DNA of 40,603 bases from DASXAQ01 sp036406615 (lineage in GTDB: Bacteria; Actinomycetota; UBA4738). Numbering within the stretch: the stretch's first letter is position 1; the number at the start of each line of letters is the position of its first letter. Below, piece after piece: positions 7,840 through 15,733 of the stretch. A program made the translations under genes and the position numbers. The DNA lies in NCBI GenBank assembly GCA_036406615.1, contig DASXAQ010000011.1, positions 1 through 40,603 on the forward strand, given 5' to 3'. Below the pieces are notes generated by a model, which searched no databases, was not told the DNA's origin, and saw only the letters and a program-made list of their open reading frames with translations.

Positions 7840-9060
7840 GTGGCCGGCGGCGATCCGCTTCTGGCCGGCCGCACCGTCCTGCTCGGCGTTACCGGCGGCA
7901 TCGCCGCGTACAAGGCCGCGTCGCTCTCGCGACTGCTCGGTGAAGCGGGGGCGGACGTCCGCGTCGTCATGACCCCGGCGGCAACCCGGTTCGTCGGGCC
8001 CGACACGTTCGCCGCGCTGACGCGGGCGCCGGTCCACACCGGCGTGTTCGACCGGCCCGAGGCCGTGCTGCACGTGCGGCTCGCGCACGACGCCGACGTG
8101 GGAGTCGTCGCCCCCGCGACGGCGAACCTGATCGCGAGGCTCGCGCACGGGATCGCCGACGACCTGCTGACGTCCACGCTGCTCGAGGCGTCGTTCCCGC
8201 TGGTGCTCGCGCCGGCGATGCACTCGGGGATGTGGGAGCACCCGGCCACACGATCGAACGTCGAGACGCTGCGTGCGCGAGGCGTCACGATGGTCGGTCC
8301 CGCTCGCGGGCCGCTGGCGGCCGGCGACGAGGGCGTCGGGCGGATGGCCGAACCCGAGGAGATCCTCGATGCGGTGGCGGGCGCCCTCGGCCCGCGGGAT
8401 CTCGCGGGGTTCCGCATCCTGGTGACCGCGGGCCCCACGCACGAGCCGATCGACGCCGTGCGTTTCGTCGGCAACCGCTCGTCGGGCCGCATGGGCATCG
8501 CCGTGGCGGCCGAGGCCGCGCGCCGCGGCGCCGACGTGGCGCTGGTGCTCGGGCCCGTGGAGACCTCCGAACCGGCCGGCGTCGAGGTGACCCGCGTGGA
8601 GACGGCGGAGCAGATGCGCGACGCCGTCGCGGCACGGTTCGATCGCGTCGACGCCGTGGTGATGGCCGCCGCCGTCGCCGACTTCCGTCCCGACCGCGCC
8701 GAGGCCGGCAAGCTGAAGAAGGGCGCGGGGCCCCCGGCCCTGTCGCTGGTCCCGACCGAGGACATCCTGGCCGGGCTCGGCAAGCGCCGGGAGCGGCAGA
8801 TCCTGATCGGCTTCGCCGCCGAGACCGGGGGGACGGACCTGGAGGCCGAGGGCCGCCGCAAGCTGGGGGAGAAGGGGCTGGACCTGATCGTGGTCAACGA
8901 GGTGGGCCGCGCCGGCACCGGCTTCGGCGCGGTGACGAACCGCGCGGGCTTCGTATCGAGCAGGGGACAGGACGTGCCGGTGCGCGACTGGACGAAGGCG
9001 GAGCTGGCCGGCGCGATCTGCGACCGGCTCGCCGCGCTGCTCGCCGCCGCCGGACGTTGA
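7840..9060 (+). CDS. coaBC: bifunctional phosphopantothenoylcysteine decarboxylase / phosphopantothenate-cysteine ligase
   Basis: A 406-residue fusion carrying out two successive steps of coenzyme A synthesis. The N-terminal flavoprotein decarboxylase (CoaC, about 1-185) has the FMN-site segment LGVTGGIAAYKA and His78 in HVRLA, the position of the catalytic histidine. The C-terminal ligase (CoaB, about 190-406) has VTAGPTHEPIDAVRFVGNRSSGRMG and AAVADFRP. Two CoaC signatures deviate from the E. coli enzyme: PXMNXXMW reads PAMHSGMW (125-132), and the flap Cys is Ala (LAAGDEGVGR). I recall similar changes in mycobacterial CoaBC, so this may be lineage-typical. The GTG start lies 11 nt after rpoZ. 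Confidence 0.95.
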   Translation: MAGGDPLLAGRTVLLGVTGGIAAYKAASLSRLLGEAGADVRVVMTPAATRFVGPDTFAALTRAPVHTGVFDRPEAVLHVRLAHDADVGVVAPATANLIARLAHGIADDLLTSTLLEASFPLVLAPAMHSGMWEHPATRSNVETLRARGVTMVGPARGPLAAGDEGVGRMAEPEEILDAVAGALGPRDLAGFRILVTAGPTHEPIDAVRFVGNRSSGRMGIAVAAEAARRGADVALVLGPVETSEPAGVEVTRVETAEQMRDAVAARFDRVDAVVMAAAVADFRPDRAEAGKLKKGAGPPALSLVPTEDILAGLGKRRERQILIGFAAETGGTDLEAEGRRKLGEKGLDLIVVNEVGRAGTGFGAVTNRAGFVSSRGQDVPVRDWTKAELAGAICDRLAALLAAAGR

Positions 9061-9099
9061 TTGGCCTTTCGGCCGAGAGGCGCCTTTCGCCCGGACAGG

Positions 9100-9105
9100 T
9101 ATAAT
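9100..9105 (+). promoter_or_regulatory. metK leaderless promoter (-10 TATAAT)
   Basis: A perfect TATAAT ends 9 nt before the metK ATG. There is no Shine-Dalgarno sequence and no good -35 at 16-19 nt. Transcription would start within 2-5 nt of the ATG, so the mRNA should be leaderless or nearly so. Confidence 0.65.
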
Positions 9106-9114
9106 CCGCGCGCC

Positions 9115-10299
9115 ATGGAACGCCGACACCTGTTCACCTCGGAGTCCGTCACCGAGGGTCACCCGGACAAGCTCGCGGATCAGATCTCGGACGCGGTGCT
9201 GGACTCGATCCTCACCGAGGACCCGGACGGCCGGGTCGCGTGCGAGACCCTCGTCACCACCGGGGTGGTGTTCGTCGCCGGCGAGATCAGCACCAAGACG
9301 TACGTGGACATCCCGCGCGTCGTGCGCGACACCGTGCTCAGCATCGGCTACTCGGACGCGAAGTTCGGCATCGACGGCGCGACGTGCGGCGTCATCACCT
9401 CCATCCAGGAGCAGTCCGCTGACATCGCGCTCGGCGTCGACAAGGCGCTCGAGGCGCGCGACGGGGCCGACGACGTCCTGGACGAGCTGGGAGCCGGCGA
9501 CCAGGGGATGATGATCGGGTTCGCCTGCAGTGAGACCGAAGAGCTCATGCCGATGCCCATCGCGGTCGCGCACCGGCTCTCGCGCCGGCTCGCCGACGTT
9601 CGCAAGCAGGGGATCGTCCCCTACCTTCGCCCCGACGGCAAGAGCCAGGTGACGATCGAGTACTCCGACCAGCGTCCCGTGCGGGTCGAAACCGTGCTCA
9701 TCTCCGCGCAGCACCGCGAGGAGGTCGACATCGAGACGCTCCTGGCGCCCGACGTCGTGGAGCACGTGATCGATCCGGTGCTGACCGAGGTCGGGCTCGA
9801 CCACGAGACGCGTCGCGTGCTGGTCAACCCCACGGGCCGCTTCGAGATCGGGGGTCCGAAGGCCGACACCGGCCTGACCGGACGCAAGATCATGGTCGAC
9901 TCGTACGGCGCGATGGCCCCCCACGGCGGGGGCGCGTTCTCGGGCAAGGACCCGACCAAGGTCGACCGCTCGGCGGCGTACATGGGCCGCTACGTGGCGA
10001 AGAACATCGTCGCGGCCGGCGTGGCCGAGCGGGTGCAGTTGCAGGTCGCGTACGCGATCGGGACGGCGCATCCGGTGTCGCTGGCGATCGACACGTTCGG
10101 GACGTCTCAGGTCGACCCCGCCCGCATCGAGAAGACCGTCTCGGAGGCGTTCGACTTCCGGCCGGCGGCGATCATCCGCGACCTGGACCTGCGCCGCCCG
10201 ATCTACCGGGAGACCGCGGCCTACGGGCACTTCGGCCGCAAGGAGTTCCCGTGGGAGCGCACGGACCGCGCGGACGAGCTCCGGCGCGCGTTCGAGTAG
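9115..10299 (+). CDS. metK: S-adenosylmethionine synthetase
   Basis: A 394-residue enzyme making SAM from methionine and ATP, acting as a cytosolic tetramer. The hallmark sequences are complete: FTSESVTEGHPDKLADQISD at the N-terminus (ATP and metal binding), GAGDQGMMIGFA near residue 124, and the phosphate loop GGGAFSGKDPTKVDRSAAY in the C-terminal half. The ATG at 9115 gives exactly the conserved N-terminus. It sits directly after a TATAAT box, which indicates a leaderless message. Its last 49 nt are shared with the GTG start of priA. Confidence 0.98.
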   Translation: MERRHLFTSESVTEGHPDKLADQISDAVLDSILTEDPDGRVACETLVTTGVVFVAGEISTKTYVDIPRVVRDTVLSIGYSDAKFGIDGATCGVITSIQEQSADIALGVDKALEARDGADDVLDELGAGDQGMMIGFACSETEELMPMPIAVAHRLSRRLADVRKQGIVPYLRPDGKSQVTIEYSDQRPVRVETVLISAQHREEVDIETLLAPDVVEHVIDPVLTEVGLDHETRRVLVNPTGRFEIGGPKADTGLTGRKIMVDSYGAMAPHGGGAFSGKDPTKVDRSAAYMGRYVAKNIVAAGVAERVQLQVAYAIGTAHPVSLAIDTFGTSQVDPARIEKTVSEAFDFRPAAIIRDLDLRRPIYRETAAYGHFGRKEFPWERTDRADELRRAFE

Positions 10300-12173
10300 C
10301 GCCGATCGCCCCGGATCCGGACCGCTTCACCCCCACCCCGGCCGACGTCCTGTCGGGCCCCGTCGACGTCTGCGTCGCCGTTCCGCGCCTGTCGCTGGAC
10401 CGGCCGTTCACCTATCTGCTCGATCAGGGCGCGGGCGCCGGGATCGGAAGCCTGGTCTCGGTCGGCTTCCACGGGCGGACCGTCAAGGGATGGGTCCTTG
10501 GCGAGGCCACCGACGTGCCGCGCGGTCGACTGCTTCCCGTGCGGGCGGTTCGGTCGCCGGTGCGGTTCTTCGATGCCGAGATGCTGAACGTGCTTCGCTG
10601 GACCGGCGAGCGCTACCTGGCGCCGCTGTCCACCGTCATCGAGCGCTCGCATCCGCCGCGAGTCGCGTCCGAGGAGACGGGAGACGATGACGCCGCGCTG
10701 ACGGCGGCCGCCGGCGGGCCGGCAGCCGGGATCGGCGGTCCCGACGGGGATGTGCGAGTCGCCGGCCTGGACCTCCAGCGCCTCCTGACGCCCGGCGCCA
10801 CCTCGTGGTTCCGGCCGCTGCCGCAGGACGAGGTCCGCGCGTGCGTGGTTGCCGTCGGCGCGTGCCTGGACCGGGGGCGGCGCGCGCTCGTGCTCGTGCC
10901 GGAGGCGGACCCGCTTCCGGCCACGGCCTCGGCGGTCCTTCACGCATTCGGTCCGCGCGCGGTGTCGTTCGTCGGCGGGTCGGGCCGCGCCCGCTACCGG
11001 ACGTGGCTTCGGATCCGGTCGGGGGCATACGACGTCGTGGTCGGGACGCGGCCCGCCGCGTTCGCACCCCTGGCCGGGCTGGGCCTCGTGTGGGTCAGCC
11101 GAGAGGTGCATCCGGCGCACCAGGAGGACCGCGCGCCCCGGTACCACCCGCGCGAAGTGGCGGCCGCGCGAGCGCGGATCCAGGGCGCGGCGTGCGTGCT
11201 CGCCTCCCTGTCGCCGTCGGTCGAAACGGCCGCGGCCGCGGCCGCCGGGCGCGTCCGCGTCTGCCGTCCGGCCCGGCAGGCCGAGCGCGACGCGGCGCCG
11301 CTCGTGGAGACGGTGCCCCCGGAGGCGGAAGACCGATCCACGCGCCTCGGGACGTTGCTGAAGGGCGTGCGGTCTGCCGCGCTCATCGCCTCGCGACGCG
11401 GCTACGGGATCGCCCGGGTGTGCCGAACGTGCGGCGAGGCCGCCGCCTGCGCCGTGTGCCGCGGCCCGATCGTGGTCGAACGGGGGGCTGCGTCGTGCCG
11501 CGTGTGCGAGGCCCCGGGCCGGTGCGCGGGCTGCGGCGGGGCGTCGTTCGGCGTCGAACGCGGCGGCGTCGAACGCGTCGCCGAATGGGCGGGCCGGCTG
11601 GCCCGCGTCCCCGTGGTCGCGTCGGAGGATCCCGCGCAGGCCCGGCCGGGCGACGGCGTGCTCGTCGGCACCGCGGCGGCGGTGCACGACGCCGGCCCGC
11701 AGCACCTGGATCTGGTGGCGATCCTGGACCCGGACCGTGCGCTGTCACGACCGGGCTGGCAGGCGGGGGAGCAGGCCCTGGGCACCTGGATGGAGGCCGC
11801 GGCCTGGGCCGGGCCTCGCGGGGGCGGCGGCCGTGTGCTCGTGCAGACGCGCCGGGCCGAGCATCCGGCGATGCAGGCCCTCATCCGGTGGGAGCCGACG
11901 ACGTTCCTGCGCCTGGAAGCCGAGCGCCGGACGCAAGCCGGGTTCCCGCCGGCCACGCCGGCGTTCCGGATGGCCGGCCCCTCCGGACGAGGTCTCGAGG
12001 ACGCCGTGCGCAGCGCAGGCGCAGCCTCGGTTCTCGCCACGGAGGTCGGGAGCGCGACGGTATGCTTGGTGGCCGTTCGGCCGGAGCGTCTTCCCGCGTT
12101 TCGCCGCGAGATCCTTCGCCTGGCCGGCGACGGGGTCGTCGAGCGCGTGGACGCCGAGCCGCTCGTCCTGTAG
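10251..12173 (+). CDS. priA: PriA-like primosomal protein N', helicase-inactive actinobacterial type
   Basis: A 640-residue protein related to the replication-restart factor PriA. The N-terminal 3'-DNA-binding domain is recognisable (VAVPRLSLDRPFTYLL, LVSVGFHGRTVKGWVLG). DRAPRYHPREVAAARA matches the conserved segment after the DEAH box. The zinc-binding insert is present as four Cys pairs (CRTCG, CAVC, CRVC, CAGCGG). The Walker A lysine motif and the DEAH box are both missing: the corresponding regions read ALVLVPEADPLPATA and VWVSREVHPAHQ. As known for actinobacterial PriA, it should lack helicase activity and may act only as a DNA-bound scaffold. GTG 10251 is the only canonical start and overlaps metK by 49 bp. 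Confidence 0.85.
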   Translation: MGAHGPRGRAPARVRVAPIAPDPDRFTPTPADVLSGPVDVCVAVPRLSLDRPFTYLLDQGAGAGIGSLVSVGFHGRTVKGWVLGEATDVPRGRLLPVRAVRSPVRFFDAEMLNVLRWTGERYLAPLSTVIERSHPPRVASEETGDDDAALTAAAGGPAAGIGGPDGDVRVAGLDLQRLLTPGATSWFRPLPQDEVRACVVAVGACLDRGRRALVLVPEADPLPATASAVLHAFGPRAVSFVGGSGRARYRTWLRIRSGAYDVVVGTRPAAFAPLAGLGLVWVSREVHPAHQEDRAPRYHPREVAAARARIQGAACVLASLSPSVETAAAAAAGRVRVCRPARQAERDAAPLVETVPPEAEDRSTRLGTLLKGVRSAALIASRRGYGIARVCRTCGEAAACAVCRGPIVVERGAASCRVCEAPGRCAGCGGASFGVERGGVERVAEWAGRLARVPVVASEDPAQARPGDGVLVGTAAAVHDAGPQHLDLVAILDPDRALSRPGWQAGEQALGTWMEAAAWAGPRGGGGRVLVQTRRAEHPAMQALIRWEPTTFLRLEAERRTQAGFPPATPAFRMAGPSGRGLEDAVRSAGAASVLATEVGSATVCLVAVRPERLPAFRREILRLAGDGVVERVDAEPLVL

Positions 12174-12224
12174 CACCCGGAGCGGCACCCGCCGGCGACG
12201 ACGAGTGGGGAAGCGAGGAACGAC

Positions 12225-12749
12225 GTGGCCATCATCCCGATCCGCGCGCTGGGCGACCCGGTGCTCCGCGAGCCCGGGCGCGACGTGGAGGCCTTCGACG
12301 ATTCGCTTCGTCGCCTGGTCCAGGACATGATCGAGACGATGTACGACGCCCCCGGCGTCGGACTTGCTGGGGAGCAGGTGGGCCGGGCCCTGCGCGTGTT
12401 CGTCTACGACGACGGCGACGGCTCGGGCCCTCGCACGGTCGTCAATCCCGTTCTCTCCCAATTGGATGGAGAACAGATCGAGGAGGAGGGCTGCCTGTCG
12501 ATCCGCGGCCTGTACTGGCCGACGAAGCGCGCGATGCGCGTACGGCTCGACGGCGTCGACCTGGACGGCTCGCCGGTGACCCGGTACGGCGAGGGTCTGA
12601 CGGCGCGGATCTTCCAGCACGAGACCGACCACCTGGCCGGCACCCTCTACATCGACCGTTTGGATCCGCAGGAGCGGCGGGACGCCCTGGCCGAGTTCCG
12701 GCGCCTCGAACTGGATCCCGGGAGCCGGCGATCGCGGCCGGCGGGGTGA
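12225..12749 (+). CDS. def: peptide deformylase
   Basis: A 174-residue metalloenzyme that removes the N-formyl group from new proteins. The metal site is intact: Cys90 in EEGCLSIRG, and His132, Glu133 and His136 in QHETDHLAG. Motif 1 reads GVGLAGEQVG (44-53), where most deformylases have GLAAPQVG; the key glutamine is kept. The GTG start at 12225 has GCGAGGAAC as a modest ribosome-binding site. The stop overlaps the GTG of fmt (GTGA). Pairing with formyltransferase is the usual arrangement, linking formylation and deformylation. Confidence 0.95.
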   Translation: MAIIPIRALGDPVLREPGRDVEAFDDSLRRLVQDMIETMYDAPGVGLAGEQVGRALRVFVYDDGDGSGPRTVVNPVLSQLDGEQIEEEGCLSIRGLYWPTKRAMRVRLDGVDLDGSPVTRYGEGLTARIFQHETDHLAGTLYIDRLDPQERRDALAEFRRLELDPGSRRSRPAG

Positions 12750-13744
12750 CCGCAAGGCACGAAGGTCGGCGTCCGCTGCGGGTCGCCTTCCTCGGCAACG
12801 CACCCTGGTCGGTCCCCTCCCTCGAGGCGCTGGCAGGCGCAGGCCACGACGTCGCGCTCGTGGCCACGCGGGCGCCGAAGCCCGCCGGCCGTGGTGGGAC
12901 GCCGAGCCCGACGCCGGTCGCCGAGGCAGCCCGCGGACTGGGACTGCCGTTGGCGGAGGTCGCGACCGTTCGGGAGGGAGCGGGCTTCGACGCGATCGCC
13001 GCGGCGGGGCCGGAAGTGGTGGCCGTGGTCGCCTACGGCGAGATCCTGCCACCGCCGGTGCTGGCGCTGGCGTCGATCGCGCCGGTGAACGTGCACTTCT
13101 CACTGCTGCCCCGGCTGCGCGGCGCCGCCCCGGTCCAGCGCGCGATCCTGAACGGCGTCCACGAGACGGGCGTCACGACGATCCGCATGGACGAGGGCAT
13201 GGATACGGGCCCGATCCTGCTGCAGTCGTCCGTCCCCATCGACCCGGCCGACGATACGGGGTCGTTGGGAGCGCGCCTCGCGTTCGCCGGCGCCGGGCTG
13301 CTCGTGCAGACGCTGGATCGGCTCGGGGACGGCATCCTGACGGAGCGGCCGCAGGATCGTTCGCTCGCGACGCTGGCGCCGAAGCTGTCGCGCGACGACG
13401 AATGGATCGACTGGAGGCAGCCGCGCGAGGCGACGCTGCGGCGGATCCGCGCGCTCTCGCCGTCCCCGGGCGCCGCCACGCGGTTTCGCGGCCGCCGCCT
13501 CAAGGTGTTTCGCGCATCCGCCGGCGGGACGGTTGCGCCCGGCCCCGCGGCGGCTCCCGCGAAGCGCCGGCCGGCCGGCGAGCCGGGGACGATCGTCCCG
13601 GGCGCAGCGTCCGGCCCGCCGGCGGCAATTGCGGCGGACGGTCCGGTCCTGCTCGATGAGGTGCAGCCCGAGGGCCGTCGCCGGATGTCGGGAGAGGAGT
13701 TCGAGCGTGGCTACCGGCCGAAGCCGGGCGAGCACCTCGGGTAG
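12746..13744 (+). CDS. fmt: methionyl-tRNA formyltransferase
   Basis: A 332-residue enzyme that formylates initiator Met-tRNA using 10-formyltetrahydrofolate. The catalytic residues are visible as Asn115 and His117 in VNVHFSLLPRLRGAAPVQRA and Asp153 in MDEGMDTGPIL. The N-terminal RVAFLGNAPWSVPSLEAL is the expected Rossmann start. The C-terminal OB-like domain begins near residue 225 and contains an Ala/Pro-rich insertion around 265-300 of low complexity. The GTG start at 12746 overlaps the def stop by 4 nt, so translation is probably coupled. The 3' end overlaps rsmB by 38 bp. Confidence 0.95.
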   Translation: MTARHEGRRPLRVAFLGNAPWSVPSLEALAGAGHDVALVATRAPKPAGRGGTPSPTPVAEAARGLGLPLAEVATVREGAGFDAIAAAGPEVVAVVAYGEILPPPVLALASIAPVNVHFSLLPRLRGAAPVQRAILNGVHETGVTTIRMDEGMDTGPILLQSSVPIDPADDTGSLGARLAFAGAGLLVQTLDRLGDGILTERPQDRSLATLAPKLSRDDEWIDWRQPREATLRRIRALSPSPGAATRFRGRRLKVFRASAGGTVAPGPAAAPAKRRPAGEPGTIVPGAASGPPAAIAADGPVLLDEVQPEGRRRMSGEEFERGYRPKPGEHLG

Positions 13745-15038
13745 AAGGGCCCGCGTCACCGCGCGCGGGGTCGCCCTTCGGGTCGTCCGCCGCGTGTGCG
13801 AGGACGGCGCGTACTCGAACATCGCGCTGGGCGCGGAGCTTCGTCGGTCCGCGTTGTCGGAGCGCGACCGGCGCCTGGCCGCCGACCTGACGTACGGCAC
13901 CATCCGGCGCACGCTGATCCTCGACTCGGAGATCGAACGGGCCGCCGCGCGGCCGCTGTCGGAGATCGATCCCGAAGCTGCGGCCCTGCTTCGCCTCGGG
14001 GCGTTCCAGGTTCGGTTCACGCGCATCCCCGACCACGCCGCGGTGGCCGAGACGGTGGCCCTGGCCGGCCCGCGCCGGCGAGGCTTCGTCAACGCGGTGC
14101 TTCGAACGCTGTCGGTCGCCGAACCGGTCCGGCCGCAGGGGCACGACGATGAGGCGGTGTCCGGCCGCACCGGGCTGGCGGCGTGGGCCGTCGCCGAGCT
14201 TCGGCGGCTGCTCCCGGCGAACGAGGTCGAACCCGCGGCCGAAGCCCTCGCGTCACCCGCCGATCTGTCGCTGCGAGCGAACCGGTGCGCGACCACCCCG
14301 GACTCGCTGGTGCGCGCGCTTCGCGACGCCGGCCACGAGGCCGAGCCGGGACGTCACCATCCCGACGTGGTGCACGTGCCGGCCGGACCGCCCGACCGGC
14401 TGCCCGGCTACGAGCAGGGGTGGTTCACGGTGCAGGACGAAGCGTCGGCGCTCGTCGCCTCCGCGGTCCAGGGTCGCGCCGGCGACCGGCTGCTCGACGC
14501 GTGCGCGGGGCCGGGCGGCAAGGCGACGTATCTCGCATGCGGGACCGGCCGGGGCGGCCTCGCCGTCGCCGCGGACCGGTCGCTCGCCCGATCGGAGCTG
14601 GTGCGAGCCGCGGCACGGCGCCTCGGCGTCCCTCTGCGCGTGCTCGTCCAGGATGCGACGCGGCCCGCTTTGGCGTTCGCGGAATTCGACGCGGCGCTCG
14701 TGGACGCGCCGTGCTCCGGGGTGGGGGCGGCTCGCCGCCGGCCGGAGCTGCTCTGGCGGCCCGCCAGGGACCGGCTGTCCGAGCTCGCGCGCGCCCAGGT
14801 CGCCATCCTGGGCGGGGCCGCGGACCTGCTCCGTCCCGGAGGGCTGCTCGTCTACTCCGTGTGCACCTTCCCCCGCGCCGAGACGGACGCCGTGCTGCGC
14901 GCGTTTCGCCGCGCGCGGCCCGACTTCGAGCCCCAGGCGGTGCCCGGACCCGGCGGTCCGGCGCCCACGCACCGCCTCTGGCCACACCGCCACGGGACCG
15001 ACGCGATGTTCTACGCCGGCCTGCGCAGGTCCGGCTGA
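13707..15038 (+). CDS. rsmB: 16S rRNA (cytosine-C5) methyltransferase, RsmB/Sun family
   Basis: A 443-residue SAM-dependent RNA methyltransferase. The N-terminal NusB-like RNA-binding domain (about 15-140) has LSERDRRLAADLTYGTIR and RLGAFQVRFTRIPDHAAVAE. The C-terminal methyltransferase has the SAM loop LLDACAGPGGKATYLA and the two catalytic cysteines in DAPCSGVGAARRRPELLW and YSVCTF. I chose GTG 13707 because GGAGAGGAG lies 7 nt upstream and it gives the conserved N-terminal domain. That start sits inside the end of fmt, the same fmt-rsmB coupling seen in many bacteria. Confidence 0.93.
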   Translation: MATGRSRASTSGRRARVTARGVALRVVRRVCEDGAYSNIALGAELRRSALSERDRRLAADLTYGTIRRTLILDSEIERAAARPLSEIDPEAAALLRLGAFQVRFTRIPDHAAVAETVALAGPRRRGFVNAVLRTLSVAEPVRPQGHDDEAVSGRTGLAAWAVAELRRLLPANEVEPAAEALASPADLSLRANRCATTPDSLVRALRDAGHEAEPGRHHPDVVHVPAGPPDRLPGYEQGWFTVQDEASALVASAVQGRAGDRLLDACAGPGGKATYLACGTGRGGLAVAADRSLARSELVRAAARRLGVPLRVLVQDATRPALAFAEFDAALVDAPCSGVGAARRRPELLWRPARDRLSELARAQVAILGGAADLLRPGGLLVYSVCTFPRAETDAVLRAFRRARPDFEPQAVPGPGGPAPTHRLWPHRHGTDAMFYAGLRRSG

Positions 15039-15048
15039 GGGCCGGCGG

Positions 15049-15054
15049 TACAAT
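15049..15054 (+). promoter_or_regulatory. rpe leaderless promoter (-10 TACAAT)
   Basis: TACAAT ends 9 nt before the rpe ATG, just after the rsmB stop. No Shine-Dalgarno sequence precedes the ATG and no clear -35 is present. A leaderless transcript is predicted. Confidence 0.55.
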
Positions 15055-15063
15055 CAGCCCGAA

Positions 15064-15729
15064 ATGTCCCCGAAGCTCGCCGCGTCCATCCTGTCGGCCG
15101 ACTTCGGCCATCTGGCCGAGCAGGTAAAGCTGATCGAGCCCCATGCCGACCTAGTTCATGTGGACGCAATGGATTCGCACTTCGTCCCGGTGCTGTCGGT
15201 CGGGCCGGTCGTCGTCGCGTCGATCCGGCGCACTACCAGCCTGCCCATCCACTGCCACCTGCAGGTCTCGCGACCCGAGGTCCTGCTGGCGGACTTCGCG
15301 GAGGCCGGCACCGACATCGCGACCGTGCACGTGGAGGCCGTCGAAGAGCCGTCGAAGCTCACGGCCCAAGCGGCGTCGCTCGGCATGAAGGCGGGGCTGG
15401 CCGTCAGCCCCGCGACGCCGGCGGACCGTGTGTTCCCCCATCTGGAGGAGCTGGACCGCGTGCTGGTGATGAGCGTGCAGCCGGGGTGGGCCGGGCAGCC
15501 GTTCATGGACGCCGTGCTGCCGAAGATCGAGGCGGTACGCGCCGAGATCGAACGGCGCGGGCTCGAGGTGGACGTGGAAGTGGACGGCGGGATCGACGAG
15601 GGGAGCGGCGCCAGGTGCGTCGCGGCGGGCGCGACCGTTCTGGCCGCCGCGTCGTCGATCTTCAAGGCGAACGATCCGGCCGAGGCCGCGCGCCGGCTTG
15701 CATCGGTGTCGGCCACACAGGAGGGGTAG
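15064..15729 (+). CDS. rpe: ribulose-phosphate 3-epimerase family protein
   Basis: A 221-residue TIM-barrel enzyme of the Rpe family, interconverting ribulose 5-phosphate and xylulose 5-phosphate. The metal and catalytic positions are kept: His32 and Asp34 in HVDAMDSHFVP, His65 in CHLQ, and Asp174 in EVDGGI. Several signatures differ from classic Rpe: HVDVMDGHFVP has become HVDAMDSHFVP, and NPGFGGQSF has become QPGWAGQPF. The latter resembles the allulose-6-phosphate epimerase branch (recalled as DPGFAGQPF). Context after rsmB is the standard place for true rpe in Actinobacteria, so I favour Rpe. Only four bases separate it from the next gene. Confidence 0.85.
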   Translation: MSPKLAASILSADFGHLAEQVKLIEPHADLVHVDAMDSHFVPVLSVGPVVVASIRRTTSLPIHCHLQVSRPEVLLADFAEAGTDIATVHVEAVEEPSKLTAQAASLGMKAGLAVSPATPADRVFPHLEELDRVLVMSVQPGWAGQPFMDAVLPKIEAVRAEIERRGLEVDVEVDGGIDEGSGARCVAAGATVLAAASSIFKANDPAEAARRLASVSATQEG

Positions 15730-15733
15730 GGAC

